Assembly: GCA_963559135.1 (NCBI GenBank)
Contig: CAUWJP010000009.1
Coordinates: 22,363 to 86,362, forward strand
Length of the DNA stretch: 64,000 nt
Direction: 5' to 3'
Source of the DNA: Sellimonas sp963559135
GTDB taxonomy: Bacteria; Bacillota; Clostridia; Lachnospirales; Lachnospiraceae
This document shows, piece by piece, positions 1-6,606 of the stretch. Each line of letters starts with the position of its first letter. The stretch's first letter is position 1. A model generated the notes under the pieces. The model saw only the letters and a program-made list of their open reading frames with translations. It was not told the DNA's origin and searched no databases. The position numbers and the translations under genes were made by a program.

Positions 1-649
1 CGGCGAAGCCCACTCCAGCTCCAGCGGCTTTGATACAGTCTGCGGCATATTTGATATCCAGTCGGTCAAAATGCAGCAGAAGACAGGCATAAAGAAGGAC
101 TGCCAGGGCACAGAGCACCAGGATGATACAAAACGTCCGGAAGCGGCAAAACAGCCTGGAAGAAAATCTGGAAAAGAACCAGGAAAAGGCAAGGGAAACA
201 GTTAGGGCAGCAAGGACATCTTTTGGCGTATGGACACCCAGGTACATTCTTGAAAATCCGATCAGAAGAAATACTGCGGTAAATAACACTTTCAGAATCC
301 TGTTCCTGGTTTTCATTGCAAGGGGTGCAAACAGACAGGTACCGCCCTGGGTGTGCCCACTTGGAAAAGAGTAGCCGGTGGCATGGGAAACGGCGCTTTT
401 CACCGGCGTGAAATCCGGGTCCAGAATCCATGGACGCGGAACCTGAAAGGTGATTTTCATGCTCTGCACAAGAAGACCGGACGAAAAATAGGTCAGGCCC
501 AGCTGGCAGGCAAATGTTTTATTGAAGCACCAGTAAAAGCAGCAGATGATCGCAAGAAGAAAAGGTTCCTGACCAAAACAGGTAACGAACTGAAAGAATT
601 CGTTACCTGCAGGAGTCCGGATGCCTTCTAAAAACCATAAAAAATTCAT
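1..649 (-). CDS. PAP2-superfamily phosphatase, 3' end cut by window edge
   Basis: Membrane phosphatase of the type-2 phosphatidic acid phosphatase family, likely acting on lipid phosphates or undecaprenyl pyrophosphate at the membrane. All three family motifs are visible on the minus strand: K65 to RP at 72-73, PSGHT at 96-100, and SR at 133-134 followed by H140 and D144. Hydrophobic segments surround them. 216 codons are present and the frame stays open to position 1, so the C-terminus is missing. The start ATG (647-649) has GAGGTG just upstream. It lies about 25 bases after the typA stop with no terminator between, so the two genes are probably co-transcribed. The substrate cannot be told from sequence. 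Confidence 0.88.
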   Translation of the reverse strand, partial: MNFLWFLEGIRTPAGNEFFQFVTCFGQEPFLLAIICCFYWCFNKTFACQLGLTYFSSGLLVQSMKITFQVPRPWILDPDFTPVKSAVSHATGYSFPSGHTQGGTCLFAPLAMKTRNRILKVLFTAVFLLIGFSRMYLGVHTPKDVLAALTVSLAFSWFFSRFSSRLFCRFRTFCIILVLCALAVLLYACLLLHFDRLDIKYAADCIKAAGAGVGFA

Positions 650-674
650 ATAGACACCTCAGAATATCTTATTT

Positions 675-2504
675 CTATTTTTTTGCGCTGTCACGTTTAC
701 GCATTCTGGAATCCAGAATCTTTTTACGGATTCGCAGACTCTTTGGAGTCACTTCCAGAAGCTCATCTGTATCAATGAAATCCAGCGCCTCCTCCAGACT
801 TAAGATGCGCGGAGGAGAGAGTTTTAATGCATCATCGGAACCGGAAGCACGGGTATTAGTCAGGTGTTTTGCACGGCAGACATTAATTTCGATGTCATCC
901 GTCTTTGCATTTTGGCCGACTACCATTCCGGCATAGACACGTTCGCCCGGAGTGATAAATAATGTTCCACGTTCTTGAGCATTGAAAAGACCATAGGTCA
1001 GAGCTTCGCCTGTCTCAAAAGCGATCAGGGAACCGTTTTTGCGGTACTGGATTTCACCCTTGTACGGAGCGTAGCCGTCGAAGGCAGTATTCATGATTCC
1101 GTTTCCTTTTGTGTCAGTCAGGAAGTCACCGCGGTATCCGATCAGACCTCTGGATGGGATGGAGAATTCCAGTCTGGTGTAGGCACCGTTTGACATTCCC
1201 ATATTCCGAAGCTCGCCTTTTCTCTGGCTTAGCTTGTCGATAACAGTTCCGGTAAATTCGTCCGGAACATCGATGTAGACAAGCTCCATCGGCTCTAACA
1301 GTTTTCCGTTTTCGTCTTCTTTATAAAGTACCTCTGCCTTGCTGACCGCAAATTCATAGCCTTCCCGGCGCATGTTCTCGATCAGGACGGAGAGATGAAG
1401 CTCGCCTCGTCCGGACACTTTGAAGCTGTCCATATCGTCGGTATCTTCCACGCGGAGACTGACGTCTGTATTCAGTTCCCGGAACAGACGGTCGCGGAGA
1501 TGACGGGAAGTTACGAATTTTCCTTCCTGTCCCGCAAACGGGCTGTCGTTGACCTTGAACTGCATGGAGATCGTAGGTTCGGAAATCTTCTGGAACGGGA
1601 TCGGATCCGGATGATCCGGCGAACAGATCGTATCTCCGATAGAAATATCAGCGATACCGGAAATCGCAACGATAGAACCGATACCAGCCTCTTTGACCTC
1701 GATTTTATTCAGTCCGTCAAACTCATAGAGCTTACTGATTTTTACTCGTTTCTGTTTGTCCGGTTCATGGTGGTTGACAACGATGACATCCTGGTTGACA
1801 CGGATCGTTCCATTGTCAACTTTTCCAACACCGATACGGCCTACGTACTCATTATAGTCAATTGTACTGATGAGCACCTGGGTGGAGGCGTCCGGGTCTC
1901 CTTCCGGAGCAGGAATGTATTCCAGAATTGTCTCAAAAAGCGGAATCATATTTTCCGGCTTGTCATCCAGTTCCAGAATCGCGTATCCGCCCTTTGCGGA
2001 AGCATACACAAACGGGCAGTCCAGCTGGCTGTCATCTGCGTCCAGATCCATAAAGAGCTCCAGTGTCTCATCAATTACTGCATCCGGACGTGCTTCCGGA
2101 CGGTCGATCTTGTTGATGCAGACAATGACTGGAAGCTTTAACTCCAGTGCCTTTTTTAGAACGAATTTTGTCTGCGGCATCGGCCCTTCAAAGGCATCCA
2201 CAACAAGGACTACTCCGTTTACCATCTTGAGGACACGCTCTACCTCTCCGCCGAAATCGGCATGCCCCGGCGTGTCAATGATGTTGATTTTCGTATTTTT
2301 GTAATGTACGGCTGTATTTTTGGAAAGGATGGTGATGCCGCGTTCACGCTCAATGTCATTGGAGTCCATTACACGCTCCTCTACTTCCTGATTCTCACGG
2401 AAGACGCCGCTCTGCTTTAATAGCTCGTCAACCAAAGTTGTTTTTCCGTGGTCTACATGGGCGATAATGGCAATATTACGAATATCTTCACGTTTTATTT
2501 TCAT
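675..2504 (-). CDS. typA: Translational GTPase TypA/BipA
   Basis: Ribosome-associated GTPase related to EF-G, involved in 50S assembly and stress or cold adaptation. The protein has 609 residues, the usual family length. The N-terminal G domain starts with IAIIAHVDHGKTTL (P-loop), followed by DTPGHADF (G3) and NKIDRPEA (G4). EF-G-like beta-barrel and alpha/beta domains follow, then the TypA-specific C-terminal domain. The start ATG is at 2502-2504. It is first in a probable two-gene minus-strand unit with the PAP2 phosphatase and is divergent from the SSB-like gene. A 248-codon open frame antisense to it is a codon-usage shadow. Confidence 0.97.
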   Translation of the reverse strand: MKIKREDIRNIAIIAHVDHGKTTLVDELLKQSGVFRENQEVEERVMDSNDIERERGITILSKNTAVHYKNTKINIIDTPGHADFGGEVERVLKMVNGVVLVVDAFEGPMPQTKFVLKKALELKLPVIVCINKIDRPEARPDAVIDETLELFMDLDADDSQLDCPFVYASAKGGYAILELDDKPENMIPLFETILEYIPAPEGDPDASTQVLISTIDYNEYVGRIGVGKVDNGTIRVNQDVIVVNHHEPDKQKRVKISKLYEFDGLNKIEVKEAGIGSIVAISGIADISIGDTICSPDHPDPIPFQKISEPTISMQFKVNDSPFAGQEGKFVTSRHLRDRLFRELNTDVSLRVEDTDDMDSFKVSGRGELHLSVLIENMRREGYEFAVSKAEVLYKEDENGKLLEPMELVYIDVPDEFTGTVIDKLSQRKGELRNMGMSNGAYTRLEFSIPSRGLIGYRGDFLTDTKGNGIMNTAFDGYAPYKGEIQYRKNGSLIAFETGEALTYGLFNAQERGTLFITPGERVYAGMVVGQNAKTDDIEINVCRAKHLTNTRASGSDDALKLSPPRILSLEEALDFIDTDELLEVTPKSLRIRKKILDSRMRKRDSAKK

Positions 2505-2716
2505 ATCGTTATATCCTTCTTTCTACTTATTTAATGTAGCAACTTATATAGTCTACCATATTTTTTGAATTTTACAAGCATTTCTATCCATATTTATCGG
2601 AATATGTCGATCGAATTTTATGGAAAATAGAATGTATTGGTCATATCCTTTGAAAGAGGGGCATAAAGTATTAAAGATAAAAAACTACGTATCAGAGGAA
2701 GGGAGAATTACATTTC

Positions 2717-3352
2717 ATGTCAGATAAGATCATTGAAAACAACCAGGTAACGATTATGGGACAGGTGGCAACAACATTTGAATTCAGCCACGAAGTATTT
2801 GGAGAGGGCTTCTATACGATGGAAGTGCTTGTGAAGCGTCTGAGCAATTCGGAGGACCGGATCCCGGTCATGATCTCCGAACGCCTGATCGATGTGACTC
2901 AGGACTATGTGGGCGAATATATTATCGTCCAGGGGCAGTTCCGGTCCTATAATCGGCATGAGGAACAGAAAAACAGGCTTGTGCTGTCCGTCTTTGCAAG
3001 GGAAGTATCCTTTGTGGAGAGCGATGAGGATATGGACGGCGTCAAGACAAACAGTATTTTTCTGGACGGCTATATCTGCAAGGCACCGGTATACAGAAAA
3101 ACTCCGCTTGGAAGGGAAATTGCGGATCTTCTGTTAGCCGTCAATCGGCCGTACGGAAAATCGGATTATATTCCATGTATCTGCTGGGGACGTAACGCGA
3201 GGTTTGCTTCATCCTTTGAAGTCGGCGCGCATGTACATATTCTCGGACGGGTGCAGAGTCGGGAATATATAAAGAAATTATCGGAGACGGAGACAGAAAA
3301 AAGAACTGCCTATGAAGTGTCGGTAAGTAAGCTGGAATGTCAGGAAGAATAG
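2717..3352 (+). CDS. Tandem OB-fold single-stranded DNA-binding-like protein
   Basis: Protein of 211 residues that appears to hold two OB folds. The C-terminal half (about 111-211) is a clear SSB-type domain, with a KTPLGREIADLLLAVNR segment, DYIPCICWG and GRVQSREY. The N-terminal half (about 8-100) is a diverged second copy with VTIMGQV, IPVMIS and YIIVQGQFRSY. The acidic DDIPF-like tail of replicative SSB is absent, so this is not the housekeeping Ssb; a role in repair, recombination or plasmid-type DNA metabolism is possible but unproven. The ribosome site (GGGAG, 2701-2705) sits rather far, 11 bases, from ATG 2717. It is divergent from typA and upstream of dapA, which has its own promoter. 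Confidence 0.8.
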   Translation: MSDKIIENNQVTIMGQVATTFEFSHEVFGEGFYTMEVLVKRLSNSEDRIPVMISERLIDVTQDYVGEYIIVQGQFRSYNRHEEQKNRLVLSVFAREVSFVESDEDMDGVKTNSIFLDGYICKAPVYRKTPLGREIADLLLAVNRPYGKSDYIPCICWGRNARFASSFEVGAHVHILGRVQSREYIKKLSETETEKRTAYEVSVSKLECQEE

Positions 3353-3387
3353 TGGCCCAATGCTGGAAAGACTCGTTGAATTGATGT

Positions 3388-3416
3388 TTGACACATGTTG
3401 GGAATAGTGATAAACT
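3388..3416 (+). promoter_or_regulatory. Sigma-A promoter of dapA
   Basis: TTGACA (3388-3393), 17-base spacer, TAAACT (3411-3416). The predicted start of transcription is near 3423, leaving a leader of about 58 bases before dapA. No riboswitch fold is seen in that leader. Confidence 0.75.
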
Positions 3417-3480
3417 TTCAGTAATGACGATTTAATGTTCTAAAGTGTGAAAAGGAAACAAACGAGTTGGAGGTAATATT

Positions 3481-4368
3481 ATGTCGATATTTACAGGGTC
3501 AGGTGTAGCGCTTGTGACACCATTTTTACCGGATGGTTCCGTAAACTATGATAAGCTCGATGAACTGATTGAGTATCATATTGCCCATAAAACGGATGCG
3601 ATTATTATCTGTGGTACGACCGGTGAGTCATCCACGTTGACAGAAGAAGAGCACATGGAGTGCATCAAATTTACGATTCAGCAGGTGAAAAAGAGAATCC
3701 CGGTTATTGCGGGGACTGGATCCAACGCCACATTTACGACAATCGAAATGTCAAGAGAGGCGGTTGAGTACGGTGCGGATGCACTGCTTCTTGTAACGCC
3801 GTACTACAATAAGGCGACACAGAAAGGACTCGTTGCTCATTATAAGGCGGTAGCTGACGAGGCAAAGGCTCCGATTATTCTCTACAGCGTGGCAAGCCGG
3901 ACCGGATTGAATATCGCGCCGGAGACGGCAGCAGAGCTCGCTAAAATCGATAATATTGTGGCAATTAAAGAGGCGTCAGGCAATATTTCCCAGATTACAA
4001 AGATCATGCAGCTGACAGACGGAAAGCTGGATCTGTATTCCGGCAATGACGACCAGATAGTGCCGCTTCTGTCCCTTGGAGGAAAAGGAGTGATTTCCGT
4101 TCTTGCCAATATTGCACCGGAGTATACACATGATCTTTGCCAGAAGTTCTTTGACGGCGACCTGAAGGGAAGCCTGAAGATGCAGCTGGATGCGCTGCCG
4201 CTGATCGAAAAGCTGTTCTGTGAAGTTAATCCGATTCCGGTAAAGACGGCGATGAATCTGCTTGGAAAAGAAGTAGGAGATCTGAAGATGCCGCTTTCCC
4301 CGATGGAGGAGGCTCACAAACAGGCTCTTGCAGAAGAGATGAAAAAGTTTGGAATGAAACTGGTTTAA
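3481..4368 (+). CDS. dapA: 4-hydroxy-tetrahydrodipicolinate synthase
   Basis: Condenses pyruvate with aspartate semialdehyde, the first committed step to lysine and diaminopimelate (peptidoglycan). The protein has 295 residues, normal for the family. The GTTGES motif is at 45-50, Tyr135 is in LYSVASRTG, and the Schiff-base Lys163 is in VAIKEASGN. It has its own promoter and a strong TTGGAGG ribosome site. dapB follows about 100 bases later, so these two consecutive pathway steps are adjacent, with a small imperfect hairpin between them. Confidence 0.97.
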   Translation: MSIFTGSGVALVTPFLPDGSVNYDKLDELIEYHIAHKTDAIIICGTTGESSTLTEEEHMECIKFTIQQVKKRIPVIAGTGSNATFTTIEMSREAVEYGADALLLVTPYYNKATQKGLVAHYKAVADEAKAPIILYSVASRTGLNIAPETAAELAKIDNIVAIKEASGNISQITKIMQLTDGKLDLYSGNDDQIVPLLSLGGKGVISVLANIAPEYTHDLCQKFFDGDLKGSLKMQLDALPLIEKLFCEVNPIPVKTAMNLLGKEVGDLKMPLSPMEEAHKQALAEEMKKFGMKLV

Positions 4369-4388
4369 CAGAATCAGAAAAAGAAAAG

Positions 4389-4410
4389 AGGGAGCCGAAA
4401 GGCGCCCTCT
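4389..4410 (+). terminator. Imperfect hairpin between dapA and dapB
   Basis: Nine-base arms around a GAAA tetraloop (GAGGGAGCC and GGCGCCCTC), with one mismatch. The following T-run is very short (TTTGG), so this is at best a weak terminator or an mRNA processing/stability hairpin that lets dapB be partly co-transcribed with dapA. Confidence 0.4.
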
Positions 4411-4471
4411 TTGGATATACGAGAAAGGGAAAAAGAGCGGAAAGGATTTTACGAAAAGGAGAAGAGCAAAG

Positions 4472-5230
4472 ATGGTAAGAATAATTATGCATGGCTGTAA
4501 TGGAAAAATGGGACAGGTGATTACACGACTTGCTGCAGAAGACGTGAACTGTCAGATTGTGGCTGGGATTGATACATTCAAAGGGATTGACAATACGTAT
4601 CCGGTATTTGACAGCCTGAAAGAATGTGACGTGGAAGCAGATGTTGTGATCGATTTTTCAAACGCAAAAGCAGTGGACGGGCTTCTGGAAGCATGCTGTA
4701 AAAAGAAACTGCCGGTAGTGCTTTGTACGACCGGCCTTTCCGAAGAGCAACTTCAGAAAGTGGAAGACGCAGCCAAAGAGACGGCAGTGCTCAAATCTGC
4801 CAATATGTCTCTTGGAATCAATTTGCTGATGCGACTTTTAAAGGATGCGGCAAAAGTCCTTGCCCAGGCAGGATATGATATTGAAATTGTCGAAAAGCAT
4901 CATAATAAAAAGGTAGACGCGCCAAGCGGAACAGCGCTGGCACTTGCCGATGCCATCAACGAGACGCAGGATCCGAAATATGCATATTGTTATGACAGAA
5001 GTCAGGAGAGAAAGCAAAGAGAAAAAAAAGAGATCGGAATTTCAGCTGTCCGTGGAGGAACCATCGTCGGGGAACACGAGGTGCTTTTTGCAGGAGAGGA
5101 CGAAGTGATTGAGTTTAAGCATACTGCTTATTCCAAGGCCGTGTTTGGAAAAGGTGCCCTGGAAGCAGCAAAATTCCTGGCAGGAAGACCGGCAGGAAGA
5201 TATGAGATGAGCGACGTGATTTCATTTTAA
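4472..5230 (+). CDS. dapB: 4-hydroxy-tetrahydrodipicolinate reductase
   Basis: NAD(P)H-dependent reductase that acts directly after DapA in the lysine/diaminopimelate pathway. The protein has 252 residues. The N-terminal nucleotide-binding motif reads HGCNGKMGQVI. The catalytic segment EKHHNKKVDAPSGTAL, with the His pair and substrate-binding Lys, lies in the middle. The C-terminal GGTIVGEHEV and FKHTAYSK segments are typical. An AAGGAG ribosome site (4456-4461) precedes ATG 4472. It is adjacent to dapA. Confidence 0.97.
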   Translation: MVRIIMHGCNGKMGQVITRLAAEDVNCQIVAGIDTFKGIDNTYPVFDSLKECDVEADVVIDFSNAKAVDGLLEACCKKKLPVVLCTTGLSEEQLQKVEDAAKETAVLKSANMSLGINLLMRLLKDAAKVLAQAGYDIEIVEKHHNKKVDAPSGTALALADAINETQDPKYAYCYDRSQERKQREKKEIGISAVRGGTIVGEHEVLFAGEDEVIEFKHTAYSKAVFGKGALEAAKFLAGRPAGRYEMSDVISF

Positions 5231-5256
5231 TTTTAACATGAATAAAATTGGATTTT

Positions 5257-5291
5257 CTGCAAATAGTAAGTAGTGCAAATTCTATTTGCAG
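5257..5291 (+). repeat. Perfect inverted repeat abutting a ribosome site
   Basis: CTGCAAATAG (5257-5266) and CTATTTGCAG (5282-5291) can form a 10-bp hairpin. The 3' arm ends on the first G of the GGAGG ribosome site (5291-5295) of the lipoprotein gene. A second TGCAAAT copy at 5273-5279 could pair with the same 3' arm, so two alternative hairpins are possible. Confidence 0.6.
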
Positions 5292-5303
5292 GAGGAAAAG
5301 AAA

Positions 5304-5573
5304 ATGAAATCTTGGAAACGAGCTGCGCTTGTTCTGCTGAGTGTGTTCATGCTTGGCTGCATGACTGCATGTTCAGGGGAAAATCGTGTCAATGATGCGA
5401 CAAACGGAAGCAATACCGGGAACACACTCGAGGAAGATATCGATAATGGCGCTGACGCTTTGGAAGACGGAGCCGAGGACTTAAAGAACGGTGTCGAAGA
5501 TGGTGCAGAGGACATTAAAGATGGTGTGGAAAATGCACTGGACGGAGACAGCAGAACAAATATGGACAAATAA
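5304..5573 (+). CDS. Small putative lipoprotein
   Basis: Protein of 89 residues with a basic N-terminus, a hydrophobic core and a lipobox-like LGCMTAC, so a lipid-anchored surface protein is likely. The mature part is acidic and repetitive, with recurring DGAED/NGVED units that resemble a helical low-complexity tail. ATG 5304 is chosen because GGAGG lies 8 bases upstream; an earlier TTG would include the ribosome site itself. It is flanked by an inverted repeat upstream and a perfect hairpin over its stop codon. I recognise no functional family. Confidence 0.75.
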   Translation: MKSWKRAALVLLSVFMLGCMTACSGENRVNDATNGSNTGNTLEEDIDNGADALEDGAEDLKNGVEDGAEDIKDGVENALDGDSRTNMDK

Positions 5574-5596
5574 GAGAGCCTCTTTTGGCTCTCTTA
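5571..5596 (+). terminator. Terminator overlapping the lipoprotein stop codon
   Basis: Perfect 10-bp stem, TAAGAGAGCC (5571-5580) and GGCTCTCTTA (5587-5596), with loop TCTTTT. The 5' arm begins with the TAA stop codon. Only a short T-rich stretch follows. Confidence 0.65.
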
Positions 5597-5701
5597 TTTG
5601 CGCTTGGGGCGTACATGTTTGGCTTGACGGAAGAGTAAGTCCTGTGTTAATGTAAAAAAATAAATTGACGTGGTAAAGTAAAAAAGTGGGGAGGTAAAAA
5701 G

Positions 5702-6487
5702 ATGTGGTTCCGTCCATGTATCGATATACATAATGGAAAAGTAAAACAGATTGTAGGCGGGAGCCTCACTGACCAGGGGGACAAAGCCAGGACTAATTTT
5801 GTGGCAGAAAAACCGGCAGACTGGTTTGCGGGCAAATATCAGGAGGACGGCCTTTACGGGGGACATGTCATCCTACTAAATCCGGTATCATCTCCTTATT
5901 TTGAGGAGACGAGAAATCAGGCGCTTCGAGCGCTCCAGACGTTCGCGGGAGGACTTCAGATCGGCGGCGGCATCCGGGCGGATAATGCGGAAGAATATCT
6001 AAGTGCGGGAGCAAGTCATGTCATTGTCACATCTTATGTTTTTTCTGACGGCCGGATCCGGTGGGATCATCTGGAACAGCTGAAAGATGCAGTGGGAAAG
6101 GAGCGGATTGTCCTTGATTTAAGCTGCAGAAAACGGGATGGAAAATATCTGGTTGTCACAGATCGGTGGCAGAAGTTTACGGATACCGAAGTGACCCATG
6201 AACTTTTGAATCTACTGGCAGGATCTTGTGCCGAGTTCCTGATTCACGGTGTTGACGTGGAGGGACGCTCTTCGGGGATCGATCAGGAACTGGTAGAAAT
6301 CCTTGGAACATGGGAGAAAGCTGGGGAAGTGCCGGTGACGTATGCAGGCGGAATTGCATCCATGGAGGACATCCGGCTTTTGCAGGAAGCAGGAAGAGAC
6401 CGGGTGGATTTTACAGTGGGGAGCGCCCTTGATCTTTTCGGAGGAAGCTTAAGCTACGAGGAAATCAGAGAAAAGTATCGTGGCTGA
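5702..6487 (+). CDS. hisA: Eukaryotic-type phosphoribosylformimino-AICAR-P isomerase (HisA)
   Basis: ProFAR isomerase, the fourth step of histidine biosynthesis, a TIM-barrel enzyme. The sequence (261 residues) matches the fungal/plant HIS6-like branch and not the usual bacterial HisA. It opens with FRPCIDIHNGKVKQIVGG, has LQIGGGIR at the first phosphate loop, and VTYAGGIAS plus VDFTVGSALD near the end. Bacterial HisA enzymes are normally about 240 residues. No other his gene lies in the window; the neighbours are a lipoprotein and secA. GGGAGG precedes ATG 5702. The assignment is confident at family level; its in vivo role as the only HisA is inferred. Confidence 0.88.
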   Translation: MWFRPCIDIHNGKVKQIVGGSLTDQGDKARTNFVAEKPADWFAGKYQEDGLYGGHVILLNPVSSPYFEETRNQALRALQTFAGGLQIGGGIRADNAEEYLSAGASHVIVTSYVFSDGRIRWDHLEQLKDAVGKERIVLDLSCRKRDGKYLVVTDRWQKFTDTEVTHELLNLLAGSCAEFLIHGVDVEGRSSGIDQELVEILGTWEKAGEVPVTYAGGIASMEDIRLLQEAGRDRVDFTVGSALDLFGGSLSYEEIREKYRG

Positions 6488-6488
6488 T

Positions 6489-6520
6489 GTTTGTGAACGC
6501 GATGGAAAGAGTTTGTGAAC
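6489..6520 (+). repeat. Direct repeat upstream of the secA promoter
   Basis: Two exact copies of GTTTGTGAAC (6489-6498 and 6511-6520) are spaced 22 bases start to start, about two helical turns, directly upstream of the secA -35 box. This could be a site for a dimeric regulator; none is known to me. Confidence 0.5.
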
Positions 6521-6534
6521 ACTTTAGAAACAGG

Positions 6535-6563
6535 TTGAACAAGCCCGTGGATAGTGTTAAAAT
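6535..6563 (+). promoter_or_regulatory. Promoter of secA
   Basis: TTGAAC (6535-6540), 17-base spacer, TAAAAT (6558-6563). The gene starts about 44 bases further on. Confidence 0.7.
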
Positions 6564-6606
6564 GAAGAATGGATTAATTTTTTAGAACGATAAGGAGCAG
6601 TAAAAA

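Noticed and set aside
1395..2141. 248-codon open frame on the plus strand
   Set aside because: It lies wholly antisense to typA, has no ribosome site or recognisable domain, and its composition mirrors typA codons; a shadow frame.
4390..4404. Exact 15-base match GGGAGCCGAAAGGCG also found at 39201-39215
   Set aside because: In a 64 kb window one or two identical 15-mers are expected by chance; the contexts differ and no wider repeat is seen.
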